From Pontibacter pamirensis (lineage in GTDB: Bacteria; Bacteroidota; Bacteroidia; Cytophagales; Hymenobacteraceae): a stretch of 64,000 bases of DNA. This document shows, in pieces, positions 18,333 through 28,149 of this stretch. Made by a program: the position numbers and the translations under genes. The notes beneath the pieces were generated by a model. The model saw nothing but the letters and a program-made list of their open reading frames with translations. It was not told where the DNA came from and did no database searches. Each line of letters starts with the position of its first letter. The stretch's first letter is position 1. Location of the stretch: positions 62,001 through 126,000 of the forward strand of contig NZ_SSNI01000011.1 of assembly GCF_010015475.1 (NCBI RefSeq), written 5' to 3'.

Positions 18333-19428
18333 TTTTTACGTCAAATATCTCACAAATGTGCTTCACAATTCTTTCAGCAGTATGGCCATCCCACAGCGGA
18401 GGCACAACACCCTCTTTCCACTTGCCAGCATATAAACGTGTAAGGGCTTGCTCTAAGGCTATTGGGTCAGTTCCTAAAAGTTCATTTGTGCCGAGCGCAC
18501 AAGTCTCTGGCCTTTCTGTTGAGTTTCTGAGTGTCATGCAGGGCACGCCCATAACTGTTGTTTCTTCTGTTATGCCACCTGAATCTGTGATAACGCCTTT
18601 TGCATGCTGTACCAGGTAGTTAAACTCCAGGTAACTGAGAGGCTCCACCATTTTCACCTTTTCTAGCTGTATTCCAAACTTCTGAAGGTTATTACGTGTT
18701 CTGGGGTGCACCGGAAATATGACTGGCTGGTCATTCGAGCTGTTTTCAAGGACGCCTAACAAGCTTTTCAACTGTTCAGGATCATCCACATTTGATGGCC
18801 GGTGCAAGGTCATGACCATGTATTGCTTTTTCTCTAGCTTAAATTCGTCCCAGAAATCCGGCTTCAAAAAACTAGGCATCTGCTTTAACAGCGTATCAAT
18901 CATTGTGTTACCCACAAAAAAGACACGTTCATCTGGCACACCAGAGTTTCTTAAATTTGTGTTGGCTACTTCAGAAGTTGTAAAGAAATAATTGGTTATA
19001 CTGTCCGTTACCAGTCGGTTAATCTCTTCCGGCATCGACCAGTCCCCAGAACGAATTCCCCCTTCAACATGCGCCACCGGAATGCAAAGCTTCTGGGCTG
19101 TGATGGCACATGCCATAGTGGAAGTCACATCACCTACTACGATAACCAGGTTTGGCTTGTTCTCTAGAAGTTCTTTTTCAAAACGAACCATAATGGCGGC
19201 TGTTTGCTCAGCTTGTGTGCCTCCACCGGCTTCCAGGTTTGCATCTGGCTCCGGAATGCCCAGCTGCTCGAAAAAGTCGCCAGACATTTTCTTATCATAG
19301 TGCTGCCCAGTATGAATTAACCTATAGTTAATAGAGTATCCTTCGTCATGTGCTTTCCTGATTGCTTCAATGATAGGAGCAATTTTCATGAAGTTGGGTC
19401 TGGCCCCGGCTATAATAGATACAAGCAT
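18307..19428 (-). CDS. wecB: UDP-N-acetylglucosamine 2-epimerase (non-hydrolysing)
   Basis: 373 residues, normal length. Signature segments are IIAGARPNFMKIAPII at the start, the THTGQHYD-like HTGQHYDKKMS, VVGDVTSTMAC, HVEGGIRSGDWSMPEE, LHRPSNVD, FPVHPRTRNNL and VITDSGGITEE with RPET afterwards. It interconverts UDP-GlcNAc and UDP-ManNAc in the cytoplasm and so supplies an amino-sugar donor for the EPS. No ManNAc dehydrogenase (WecC) is seen in the window, so ManNAc itself may be used or the dehydrogenase may lie elsewhere. Confidence 0.93.
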   Translation of the reverse strand: MLVSIIAGARPNFMKIAPIIEAIRKAHDEGYSINYRLIHTGQHYDKKMSGDFFEQLGIPEPDANLEAGGGTQAEQTAAIMVRFEKELLENKPNLVIVVGDVTSTMACAITAQKLCIPVAHVEGGIRSGDWSMPEEINRLVTDSITNYFFTTSEVANTNLRNSGVPDERVFFVGNTMIDTLLKQMPSFLKPDFWDEFKLEKKQYMVMTLHRPSNVDDPEQLKSLLGVLENSSNDQPVIFPVHPRTRNNLQKFGIQLEKVKMVEPLSYLEFNYLVQHAKGVITDSGGITEETTVMGVPCMTLRNSTERPETCALGTNELLGTDPIALEQALTRLYAGKWKEGVVPPLWDGHTAERIVKHICEIFDVKSEETVSVL

Positions 19429-19483
19429 ATTTTCTAGAATTTTATTTATGAAATTAATATGAAGGCTTACATTGATAGTAGTC

Positions 19484-20554
19484 TTAGCTTTGTAAGGCTG
19501 GCATTTTATCTTTTCTTAAGACATAGTTAAACGCCTCTATAAAGCCATGAACCATGATATCTGATCTTAGATTACGGTCGTAATAGTCATAGCTTCCTGC
19601 AGATAGCTGTTTCTGTAAACTTCTGTTGTTACAAATTTCTTTTAACAACGCAGCCAGTTCCTCTCCTCCATCCTCATAAAGCAAACTGTTGGATTTATCG
19701 CAATACTCGAACTCTGGAGCATGTTTCCTGTTTCTGTTTGTTATCACTGGTACTCCGTAAGCAAAACTATGCACTACCCCAAGCCCTACATGATTGGGAG
19801 AAACATATGCAATAGACCTACTAAATGTTTTTTTTAATACCGCCTCATTATAAGCACCGGGCTCAAAGACTACTCTGTCCTGTAAGCCATGGCTTTCAGC
19901 AACTTCCTTCAATAATGTAGTATCACCATCCCCAACTATTTTAACCACCACATTTTCAGGAACTTCATTTACAATCGAAGCAAAGGCTTTGATTAATACA
20001 TCAACACCTTTTCGTTCCTGAATTCTGCCTACATAAAGGAGGTCTGTTTTCTCAACTCCCTCAGAAGGTCCGGCATTTCCTACATGTAAGGTGTTTTTGG
20101 CAACAAACATCTTTTCCATCGGGATATTATGCCGATGGAAATCAGCGCACCCACTTTGCGTATAAAAGATCAAGGCGTCTGCCCATTTAGCAAAATAAAT
20201 TTTAGCCAGCCTGGCTGCCCAATAGTTATTTGTTCTACCAAAGCCCTGCCCCCATAGTATGTATTTAGCTTTTCTGGAAGAAAACAAGGTGTAGAACCAG
20301 TTCGGTCTCCAGAGATTGAATGAGAAAACAATAACATCATAGTTATCCTTTAGCTTAGCCACCTCTGGCAGCAACTTAACATTGCCAATAGTCTTAACCT
20401 TCGCCTTAAGTTCTTTAAAGTAATACTGCCCATTTGTATGCTCTTCGGTATGAATTACATCACAATGCTCAATGTTCTCATCTCTTGCTATTCTCTCTAA
20501 TATCGGAATACGGTAATGCAATAAACCTAACTCAAACACAAAAAGTACTTTCAT
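19484..20554 (-). CDS. Glycosyltransferase family 4
   Basis: 356 residues. The N-terminus MKVLFVFELGLLHYRIPILE is typical of GT4 enzymes. The donor domain shows LLYVGRIQERKGVDVLIKAF, VVKIVGDGDT and YVSPNHVGLGVVHSFAYGVPVITN. It is probably one of the sugar transferases that builds the repeat unit. It is 55 bases upstream of wecB in the same direction and 102 bases downstream of the hyaluronidase-like gene. Donor and acceptor are unknown. Confidence 0.82.
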   Translation of the reverse strand: MKVLFVFELGLLHYRIPILERIARDENIEHCDVIHTEEHTNGQYYFKELKAKVKTIGNVKLLPEVAKLKDNYDVIVFSFNLWRPNWFYTLFSSRKAKYILWGQGFGRTNNYWAARLAKIYFAKWADALIFYTQSGCADFHRHNIPMEKMFVAKNTLHVGNAGPSEGVEKTDLLYVGRIQERKGVDVLIKAFASIVNEVPENVVVKIVGDGDTTLLKEVAESHGLQDRVVFEPGAYNEAVLKKTFSRSIAYVSPNHVGLGVVHSFAYGVPVITNRNRKHAPEFEYCDKSNSLLYEDGGEELAALLKEICNNRSLQKQLSAGSYDYYDRNLRSDIMVHGFIEAFNYVLRKDKMPALQS

Positions 20555-20656
20555 ATAAGCTTTGTTATGACCCTCTCTATAAATAATAATTTTGCACTAA
20601 GAACCAGCTATCTGACCAAAAGGGCACTTAAGCTACTCCGTCTTATCAGGTAACTC

Positions 20657-21598
20657 TCAGTGTAACTCCTTCTTCACAGCTGCTGCAAAATCCACTATCA
20701 TGGCATCATAGGTGGCCGCATCATACACAGTTCCTTTTAGGTGGTTGTCAATACCAGATAAGTCATCAAGCCTGCCGCCTTGATTGTCCCACCAGTAAAC
20801 ACCGCTTGCTTTGTAGCCACTGTGTGAGTAGGCAGAAACATATCTGATGTATTTTGCAAAGACCTCCTTTTGTATGATATCATGAGGATAATCATCACTA
20901 GCAGCATGTATTCTGTGCCACACATAAGGAATGACCGGTTTGTTGTGTTTCTTCCCATACACTAGCGCGGGATCTAAATTGTCTCTCAGGTACTGAAGGT
21001 TTCTGGCATGCCCTACTTCTTCATCAGCAAACAAAATATAAAGGGACGGGGCAATCCAGTCAATCTCTGACAACAGCCTATCATACTTACCGGAAGGGTT
21101 GTACTTCTGCTTTTGCCAATCATACCACGCTCTGAACGGAATACCATAAAACGCGAGTTTTAGGTTTGGTCTGTGTTGCCTAACTTCATTTAAAAGAGCA
21201 ATAAGCTTATTTTCAGCAGCCTTAAAGCGACTGTCAGTAGCAGGAAAGTTCTTTAAATCATCGTAAGGCCCTGCTTCCCAATCAAGTAGCACCATACTTG
21301 TGTTATCAGGATCTGGAAAGTTTTTTAACAGGAACCTTCTTACTCTGGCGGGATCGAAATTGCTTTTGTCATCAGTGTACACAATGCTCCCCTGCGTCAT
21401 AATTTGGATTTTGTCTGTTACAAAACCATTGTTTCTATTGTTTCTAAAGTACTCTTCTGATTTAGTATCAAACCGGCTGGGATAACAATAAACTTTAAAG
21501 GAAGGAGATTCTTGTACGGGCAAATAGCAAAATAGAGCTAATACTATATTTAATAAATAAATAGGGAAGACACTCATTACTTTAAATAAACTTAACAA
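20657..21598 (-). CDS. Secreted or membrane-anchored hyaluronidase-like (TIM-barrel) protein, short paralogue
   Basis: 313 residues. Residues 1-25 are strongly hydrophobic (signal peptide or anchor, MLSLFKVMSVFPIYLLNIVL). The rest matches residues 25-310 of the protein at 2918-4876 almost end to end: MTQGSIVYTDDK, LLDWEAGPYDDL with its D-x-E pair, ADEEVGHARNLQYLRDNLD and LDDLSGIDNHLKGTVYDAA. This copy has neither the two repeats nor the T9SS tail, so it probably stays in the periplasm or inner membrane. It lies among the glycosyltransferase genes, which suggests a job in making or trimming the EPS. The GH56-like reading rests on the D-x-E motif and nearby RPNLKLAFYGIP. Confidence 0.75.
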   Translation of the reverse strand: MLSLFKVMSVFPIYLLNIVLALFCYLPVQESPSFKVYCYPSRFDTKSEEYFRNNRNNGFVTDKIQIMTQGSIVYTDDKSNFDPARVRRFLLKNFPDPDNTSMVLLDWEAGPYDDLKNFPATDSRFKAAENKLIALLNEVRQHRPNLKLAFYGIPFRAWYDWQKQKYNPSGKYDRLLSEIDWIAPSLYILFADEEVGHARNLQYLRDNLDPALVYGKKHNKPVIPYVWHRIHAASDDYPHDIIQKEVFAKYIRYVSAYSHSGYKASGVYWWDNQGGRLDDLSGIDNHLKGTVYDAATYDAMIVDFAAAVKKELH

Positions 21599-22030
21599 TA
21601 AACCATTGAAGTATTTAGATTAGACTTAACGTCTATCTAAAGATTTTGTTTATTATATATATGAAATATTTTGTTTTTATTCTCGTGTGGCATCTGTGGA
21701 TTGCTCATTCAACTTATTCTGTTTATTTCAGAACTTAACCTTTCTTATTCGAGCAGGGGAACGGAAGCACAGCTTTTAGATATTATTCTTGAGCAGCAAC
21801 ACATAGCGGAAGCACACTGTAATGCTTTAAACACACATGATACAACAGCCTTAACTTTAATAGAGCTTTGTAACGTAGCGTTAACAGGATTGCTATACAC
21901 ACCACACAGGATATACTGACAATGAAAACATTTTGAAAAGATTCAGGTTATCAGACTTCATTTCAGCACTTAGTTAGATTTTGCAACAGAATTGTTGACA
22001 ATTAATTAATACTTAAATGCAAAAGGTAAC
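21599..22030. other. Intergenic region
   Basis: A stretch of 432 bases between two minus-strand genes. A plus-strand frame of 82 codons (21671-21919) has no recognisable domain. I see no clear promoter or hairpin. Confidence 0.4.
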
Positions 22031-23092
22031 TTATCCGGCCATGGCATAAGTATTTGCTTGAGCAGAATTTAACTTCGAAGCAACTGATAATTTTTCCTGC
22101 TTAAACTTTAGAATAGCCTTAAAGTTTCTTTTCATGGCACGATATCTTGTAAAACTCAACAGCCTCCCTTTAAATCCCATAAACTTTAGAGTATTTAACT
22201 TAGCCTCCTCCGTTCCAGATGATGTAGTTACGCTAGCAAAAAGAACAGGTAACTTTTTAAGAATGTATAGAAGCAACATCATAAACAACTTTAAGCTAAA
22301 AGACACCGTGTTCTTACTACCGTGGTTAAGAAGTAATTGGTACGGTAGTAAAACTTCAAAGCACTGAGCTGCCTCCTTAAAATAACGAACATAGTAGTTC
22401 CAACTTATCCGGCCATCAGGCATAAAATGCTTGAATTTAAGTCTTTCATCGTACCAAATATCGTATCCAGCTAATGCTATAGCATAACATAGCTCATAGT
22501 CTCCACCTGAACTTAGGTTGGAGCCAACTCTATCTGTAAGCATAGGCTTAAATCCTGCTTTATAAATAACTTTATACGCGGATTTGCGCAAGACACAACC
22601 AGCCCCATACACAGCATTACGACGTACTTTACCTGATTCCTTAGCCTGAGGGCCATTTGCAAACAAAGGAAGTGCAGTTGCCCAGGAAGGGGGAGAGACC
22701 TCATAAACTAGTTCTCCATAGCCTCCTAATACTCCTACAGAAGGATTCTGCAGCATCAGGTCGTAACTTAAATTTACGTAATCAGGATCAAGCCAATTGT
22801 CATCATCACAAAACAAAACAAACGCGTAGTGAGAGTTTGTAAGCGCCAGTTCGCGAGCATATGTTAGCCCTTGTCTTGGCTGGTGTAAAAGTCTGAAAGG
22901 AGCAGGATTCTGATGCTTCTTCCATTCCTCAAGAATGACATTAGAAGTATTGTCTGTTGATGCATTATCAACTATGATAACTTCCCATGAAATACCAGAA
23001 TGCACACGCTGCTGCGCGATATGTTTTATAGTTTCTGGGAGAAGGGCAGCCCCATTATAAGTGCATACTACCACTGTTACGCCTAAACTCAT
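22031..23092 (-). CDS. Glycosyltransferase family 2
   Basis: 353 residues. VTVVVCTYNGAALLPETI, EVIIVDNASTDNT, GLTYARELALTNSHYAFV and CDDDNWLDPDY (the DxD metal site) define a GT2 GT-A domain. GGDYELCYAIALAGYDIWYDE near 210 fits the acceptor/catalytic loop. The C-terminal third is basic with one hydrophobic stretch (FMMLLLYILKKLPVLF). It is the first minus-strand gene of the EPS operon; the 967-base gap upstream should hold divergent promoters for it and for the sugar-phosphate transferase. Confidence 0.85.
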   Translation of the reverse strand: MSLGVTVVVCTYNGAALLPETIKHIAQQRVHSGISWEVIIVDNASTDNTSNVILEEWKKHQNPAPFRLLHQPRQGLTYARELALTNSHYAFVLFCDDDNWLDPDYVNLSYDLMLQNPSVGVLGGYGELVYEVSPPSWATALPLFANGPQAKESGKVRRNAVYGAGCVLRKSAYKVIYKAGFKPMLTDRVGSNLSSGGDYELCYAIALAGYDIWYDERLKFKHFMPDGRISWNYYVRYFKEAAQCFEVLLPYQLLLNHGSKNTVSFSLKLFMMLLLYILKKLPVLFASVTTSSGTEEAKLNTLKFMGFKGRLLSFTRYRAMKRNFKAILKFKQEKLSVASKLNSAQANTYAMAG

Positions 23093-24059
23093 ACTAAATA
23101 TATATTCAGCTATGTATATAACTCTGCACCAATACGAATATAGTATAATAGATAAGGTCTGCTATTTAAAAGCGTCTTCTATCTGTATACTTTCAATTAC
23201 CTTTTCCTAGCCCATCATAATCTTACTTAGAGTTTCTGTTTAAGTACAAAGTCATCTCTAGTTTTAGAAACTTACTCTATTAATCATTGAAGGACAATTC
23301 TCCTGAACCAACTCCGCTAAAATCAAAGGGGGCATGTAAATATGACGTATTCAGCTATCTATACATATACTGGAATTAGGTACCTTCTATAATCTAATGT
23401 GTTTAAAGTTACCTAATACCTTTATCTGCAATATATAAAAAACACATCAATTTATTCAGGAATTTTTATACGTACTGTTATGGGCACATGTTGTGTCTCT
23501 TAAATATTTATAAACCTCCCCGGCACATTCTACTCCTAAACTCCTTGGATTTGTTTACTTATGAGTTGATACAGATTATTTAAACGGGAAACAGATAAAA
23601 GCCATTCTTGATTTGTTATACCTAAGACAATAAGGATAGAGTTGTGCATCTAATGCTGCGGCAGTTTGAGCCTTATTGCCTATTTTTAAAGATTTATTTT
23701 CTCTGCTTTAAAAAATTTTGTATCCATATTTGTTGCACTGCATCATCTCTGTTTTGAAGGCAATTTGACTCAACAGCAAATATATCTCTCGGAACTCCCA
23801 AACTCATAACAACTTAGTTTTTACCACTTTCATCAGATTTTAGAGACCTTTAGCTGAATAAAATCCATTCTAATTTATATAACTTATTTTATCGTAATTT
23901 AAAATATATAACATTTTATATATATATAATCAAATTGATTGTTAAGAAATTAATAATACAGATTCTCATACCTATTTTTAACGATGGCGTATATTAGCTT
24001 TAACATATAAATATCCTCATAAATCATATATTTTAACCATTAGCTAAACCATCCACATT
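23093..24059. other. Divergent intergenic region of the EPS locus
   Basis: 967 bases, very AT-rich, between the GT2 gene (minus) and the sugar transferase (plus). It must carry the outward promoters. On the plus strand TTGTTAAGAAATTAATAATA near 23939 and TAGCTTTA near 23995 could be parts of a Bacteroidota-type promoter, but the match is weak. No gene or RNA was recognised. Confidence 0.4.
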
Positions 24060-25061
24060 ATGAGTATGGAAGTATATTTACAAACCGAGACTCTTCCAGA
24101 AGTTGGAGCCCTTAGAGTATCAAAAGAGTACAGTACAAAAACAAAAAAATGCCTTATAGTGCACCCAGGTGATATGGCATATGAATTTATTAAAGAACCT
24201 GGTCTATCAAACTTCTACGCCGTCGACTTCTGGGATAGCAGGAGCAATGAGGATTTAGTAACAACTCTAACTTCCACTAAGTATGATGTTGTGTTGCTTG
24301 ATCCTAGCTCTAATATCAACCTTAGTAAAGCTCATTTGAAGCATATCAACAACCTGAGGGTCAATCAGGTGGCAGTGTATAATCTTGCTTCATTTCATGA
24401 AAACTTTACAAAACGAATACCACTGACTCATTTCAAGACATGGCTTATCAACAGTGACATGTTCTTTGTAAGTTCTCGCAACTTATTCCAGCTTCAAAAA
24501 AGAGCTATTGATATTGGAGTTAGTTTTATACTTGCCCCTTTTGCTCTGTTACTAGTGCTATTGGCCGCACTTTGTATCAAATGTACTTCTAAAGGGCCTG
24601 CATTCTTTATCCAGAAACGAGTAGGAATGAAAGGACTCACTTTTAGTATTTTCAAGCTACGGACTATGTATCATTCCACCGATGGCGCAAATAACAGACA
24701 TACAGTGAAGAATGATGCCAGAATAACACCAGTGGGAAAAATACTGAGAAAAACAAAAATAGACGAATTACCTCAACTATATAATGTTCTATGTGGGCAC
24801 ATGAGCCTTATCGGACCAAGACCTGAAAAGGAAGATATCGTATCCATACTTGTTGAGGAGGCACCCTACTATAATCTTCGGCATTCGATTCGACCAGGTG
24901 TAACAGGTTGGGCACAGGTAAATTATCCTACGGCTACTCCTGAACAAAACCTTCAGAAACTTGAGTATGATCTTTTCTATGTAAAGAACGCTTCTCTTGC
25001 TTTAGACTTCAAGATCATCCTTCAAACCATACGGGTTGTTTTTACTTGTAATAGCTTATAA
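24060..25061 (+). CDS. Undecaprenyl-phosphate sugar phosphotransferase (bacterial sugar transferase family)
   Basis: 333 residues. About 1-145 are a soluble region. A membrane hairpin lies at about 150-180 (RAIDIGVSFILAPFALLLVL), followed by the catalytic domain: FIQKRVGMKGLTFSIFKLRTM, KTKIDELPQLYNVLCG, MSLIGPRPE and RPGVTGWAQVNYPTA. These are the diagnostic motifs of the WcaJ/PglC/RfbP superfamily, which loads the first sugar-1-phosphate onto undecaprenyl phosphate. The N-terminal part lacks the four-helix membrane bundle of full-length WcaJ. It is transcribed away from the rest of the EPS genes and ends at a bidirectional terminator. Confidence 0.9.
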   Translation: MSMEVYLQTETLPEVGALRVSKEYSTKTKKCLIVHPGDMAYEFIKEPGLSNFYAVDFWDSRSNEDLVTTLTSTKYDVVLLDPSSNINLSKAHLKHINNLRVNQVAVYNLASFHENFTKRIPLTHFKTWLINSDMFFVSSRNLFQLQKRAIDIGVSFILAPFALLLVLLAALCIKCTSKGPAFFIQKRVGMKGLTFSIFKLRTMYHSTDGANNRHTVKNDARITPVGKILRKTKIDELPQLYNVLCGHMSLIGPRPEKEDIVSILVEEAPYYNLRHSIRPGVTGWAQVNYPTATPEQNLQKLEYDLFYVKNASLALDFKIILQTIRVVFTCNSL

Positions 25062-25236
25062 GCTGCGGGAAAATCAGCGTTAAAACTATCATCAGATCTG
25101 CAGATCAATAATTAACTGTTGAAGCAGTTTCATGCTTCAGTTACTTGTAGTAAAAAACACCGCCAGGTGTGCTCTTCATAAGACTAAGATGTTACAGGAT
25201 AACTGTGTAAACGGGTTCTATTTCAAGTAAATAAAG

Positions 25237-25264
25237 AAAGGCCCTCCTTTCGGAGAGCCTTTTC
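25237..25264. terminator. Bidirectional terminator between the EPS and xylose regions
   Basis: AAAGGCCCTCC, a TTTC loop and GGAGAGCCTTT form a stem of about 11 bp with A-rich sequence before and T-rich sequence after. It lies between the convergent sugar transferase and xylE-like genes and can serve both. Confidence 0.85.
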
Positions 25265-25294
25265 ACTGTACTATAGATTTTAGAACAAACTGTC

Positions 25295-26737
25295 TTACCT
25301 ACCCGCTGCTGCATTCGATTCAGGCACACGATTCGACTTGTCTCTCCAAAGCTCCTCCATCTCTTCAAGGGATTTCCCTTTCGTTTCAGGAATCATTTTC
25401 CATACGAACAGGAAGGACAAGAGACTCATCAGACCATAGAAGCCGTACGTAAATGCGCCACTGAACTCCATCATTGACGGATAAGTTGCAGAGATGAAGA
25501 AGTTGGCAGCCCACTGTGCCGCAACGGCAACAGCCACCGCTTTCCCCCTAATTTTATTAGGGAAAATCTCCGATATCAGCACCCAGCAAATTGGCCCCCA
25601 CGACATCATAAAGGATGCGGTGTAGATGATTATGAATACCAGCGTACTGATGCCGATGATTTCATAATAAGCAAGACCGGCAATGGCAAACATACCTATG
25701 GCCATTCCTATGGAGCCCACCATCAACAGTGGTTTTCTACCCCATCTGTCTACAGTCAGGATGGCGACAACAGTAAAGATCACGTTTATTAAGCCCATTA
25801 CCACAGTTTGTAGCATGGAGGCATCTTTACCAGCGCCCATACTTTCAAAAATTCGTGGTGCATAGTATAGCGCAACGTTGATGCCCACAAACTGCTGGAA
25901 GACAGAAAGCAGAACACCAATCACAATCACTGTTTTCCCGTAGGAAAGCAGCTTACCGGAATGATGCTGCACAGTATTCTTTATCTCAGCAAAAATTTCT
26001 TTTGCACGATGCCTGCCATTTACTTTTGACAAGATTTCTAATGCTTCATCATCTCTGCCCGCCATGCTCAGGTATCTCGGAGTTTCAGGTACAAAAAACA
26101 ATAAGACTCCGAATAAGCCTGCCGGAATAGCCTCAGATAAGAACATCCGTCTCCAGCCTACATCGTTAAGCCACTCAACAGACTGTCCGCTGGCAATGCC
26201 CCAGTTAACGAAATAGACCACTAGCATACCAAAGATGATGGCAAACTGGTTAAGTGAAACCAATCGGCCACGCATGTTGGCTGGCGCTATCTCTCCAATG
26301 TATACCGGTACTACAGCGGAGGCCAGGCCTACACCTATTCCACCTATTATTCTGTAAAAATTGAACATGTAAAGCAAACCCATAGTAGGCTCGCCCTCCT
26401 CAAAGAACAAAAATTCCGGGTAGCCAGACCCTAGGGCGGACAAAAAAAACAGTACTGCCGCCAGAATCAAGGTTTTCTTCCGGCCTATCCCGGACGCAAA
26501 AACGCCTGAAATGGCACCGCCTATGATACACCCTATCAAGGCACTGGAAATAGTAGCGCCATGCACCCAAGTACTAAGTCCCAGTCTATCTACCAGGAAA
26601 ATCTGCACCGATCGCTCCGCGCCTGAAATAACGGCAGTGTCGTACCCAAAGAGTAAACCACCCAGCGTCGCAATTAAAGTAATCCCGGCGATGTAGGGAA
26701 TATTCTGCCCCGCCGTTTCTTTTTCGTTCTTTATCAT
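25295..26737 (-). CDS. xylE: Sugar:H+ symporter, MFS sugar porter family (XylE-like)
   Basis: 480 residues with twelve membrane segments. Family signatures are GGLLFGYDTAVISGAE at the start, GRLVSLNQFAIIFGML after the first half, VPETPRYL before the central loop, QQFVGINVALYYAPRIF, DRWGRKPLL and MIPETKGKSLEEMEELW near the end. It probably imports D-xylose with protons through the inner membrane. It lies 37 bases after xylA and ends the xylB-xylA-xylE operon. The substrate is assigned from this context. Confidence 0.9.
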   Translation of the reverse strand: MIKNEKETAGQNIPYIAGITLIATLGGLLFGYDTAVISGAERSVQIFLVDRLGLSTWVHGATISSALIGCIIGGAISGVFASGIGRKKTLILAAVLFFLSALGSGYPEFLFFEEGEPTMGLLYMFNFYRIIGGIGVGLASAVVPVYIGEIAPANMRGRLVSLNQFAIIFGMLVVYFVNWGIASGQSVEWLNDVGWRRMFLSEAIPAGLFGVLLFFVPETPRYLSMAGRDDEALEILSKVNGRHRAKEIFAEIKNTVQHHSGKLLSYGKTVIVIGVLLSVFQQFVGINVALYYAPRIFESMGAGKDASMLQTVVMGLINVIFTVVAILTVDRWGRKPLLMVGSIGMAIGMFAIAGLAYYEIIGISTLVFIIIYTASFMMSWGPICWVLISEIFPNKIRGKAVAVAVAAQWAANFFISATYPSMMEFSGAFTYGFYGLMSLLSFLFVWKMIPETKGKSLEEMEELWRDKSNRVPESNAAAGR

Positions 26738-26774
26738 AATGAACTGGGAAAGGTATATTTAAAGGTGGTAGCGC

Positions 26775-28106
26775 TTAGATGTAGCGGTTTACTACGTTCT
26801 CCAGGTACTCCTGTCTTCCGCTCTTCACCTCAGGCTCGCCGTTCTCAACTGCGTACTGGCGCAAATCTTCCAGCGTCAGCTTGCCTTCTTCGAAAGCCTT
26901 ACCTTTGCCGCTGTCAAAAGAAGCATACCGGTCCTGACGCACCTTCTTGTAATCAGACTTCTGAAGGATGTTGTCTGCCGTGATAAGTGCTCTGGCAAAT
27001 GTGTCGGCACCTCCAATGTGTGCATAGAACAGGTCAGCCGAATCAGTAGAGTTTCTTCTGATTTTAGCGTCGAAGTTCACACCGCCACCCTGTACACCAC
27101 CGGCCTCCAGGAACACCAGCATCGCTTCCGTCAGTTCGTTCAGGTTGTTCGGGAACTGGTCAGTATCCCAGCCGTTCTGGTAGTCACCGCGGTTCGCGTC
27201 GATAGAGCCCAGCATGCCGGCATCAGCAGCCACTTGCAGCTCGTGCTGGAACGTATGGCCAGCCAATGTGGCGTGGTTTACCTCGATGTTTATTTTAAAA
27301 TCATTCAGCAGGTCATACTTGCGAAGGAAACCGATAACGGTAGCAGAGTCATAATCATACTGGTGCTTGGTTGGCTCCATAGGCTTCGGCTCGATAAAGA
27401 ACGTGCCTTTGAAACCTTGCTTGCGGGCGTAGTCTTTTGCCGTATGCAGGAAACGGGCTAGGTGATCCTGCTCACGCTTCATCTCCGTGTTCAGCAACGT
27501 CATGTAGCCTTCGCGGCCACCCCAGAACACATAATTCTCACCGTCCAGTGCGATAGTAGCATCCAGTGCCGCTTTTACCTGTGCAGAGGCATGTGCTAGT
27601 ACATGGAAGTCCGGGTTAGTAGAAGCACCGTTCATGTAACGCTGGTGCGAGAATACATTGGCTGTTCCCCAAAGTAATTTCACACCGCTCTCCTGCTGCT
27701 TCTGTTTGGCATACTCCACCATTGCCTGCAAGCGTCTCTCGTTTTCAGCGATGTCGTTGCCATAGTCTACCACATCCACATCATGGAAGCAATAGTATGG
27801 CATGTTCATCTTTGTGATGAATTCGAAAGCCGCATCCATTTTATCTTTTGCTCTTTCAACAGGGTCTGACTTCTCATCCCAGGCGAACTGCAGCGTCGGG
27901 CCACCAAACGGGTCTGCACCGTTGGCATTAAACGAGTGCCAGTAAGCCACTGCAAAACGCAGGTGGTCTTTCAGTGTCTTCCCTGCTACTACTCGGTTTT
28001 CGTCGTACCAGCGGTAAGCCAGTGGGTTATCAGATTCCGGACCTTCAAACTTTATCTGTCCTACACCTTTAAAGTATTCTTTTTCTCCTATCAATGGATT
28101 TGCCAT
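26775..28106 (-). CDS. xylA: Xylose isomerase
   Basis: 443 residues from the ATG at 28106 ([14 protein letters not shown]), which fits the usual N-terminus of class II xylose isomerases. An in-frame ATG at 28163 would add 19 residues of non-conserved sequence and overlap xylB, so I do not prefer it. Catalytic and metal-binding segments are present: [62 protein letters not shown] and [17 protein letters not shown]. It converts D-xylose to D-xylulose in the cytoplasm. The next gene upstream is xylB and the next downstream is xylE. Confidence 0.96.
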   Translation of the reverse strand: MANPLIGEKEYFKGVGQIKFEGPESDNPLAYRWYDENRVVAGKTLKDHLRFAVAYWHSFNANGADPFGGPTLQFAWDEKSDPVERAKDKMDAAFEFITKMNMPYYCFHDVDVVDYGNDIAENERRLQAMVEYAKQKQQESGVKLLWGTANVFSHQRYMNGASTNPDFHVLAHASAQVKAALDATIALDGENYVFWGGREGYMTLLNTEMKREQDHLARFLHTAKDYARKQGFKGTFFIEPKPMEPTKHQYDYDSATVIGFLRKYDLLNDFKINIEVNHATLAGHTFQHELQVAADAGMLGSIDANRGDYQNGWDTDQFPNNLNELTEAMLVFLEAGGVQGGGVNFDAKIRRNSTDSADLFYAHIGGADTFARALITADNILQKSDYKKVRQDRYASFDSGKGKAFEEGKLTLEDLRQYAVENGEPEVKSGRQEYLENVVNRYI

Positions 28107-28149
28107 GGTTAATGTATTAAAGTTTGTGTATTGAATTTTTATATTTAAT

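Noticed and set aside
21671..21919. An 82-codon plus-strand frame between two EPS genes
   Set aside because: No recognisable domain; the hydrophobic start alone is not enough support.
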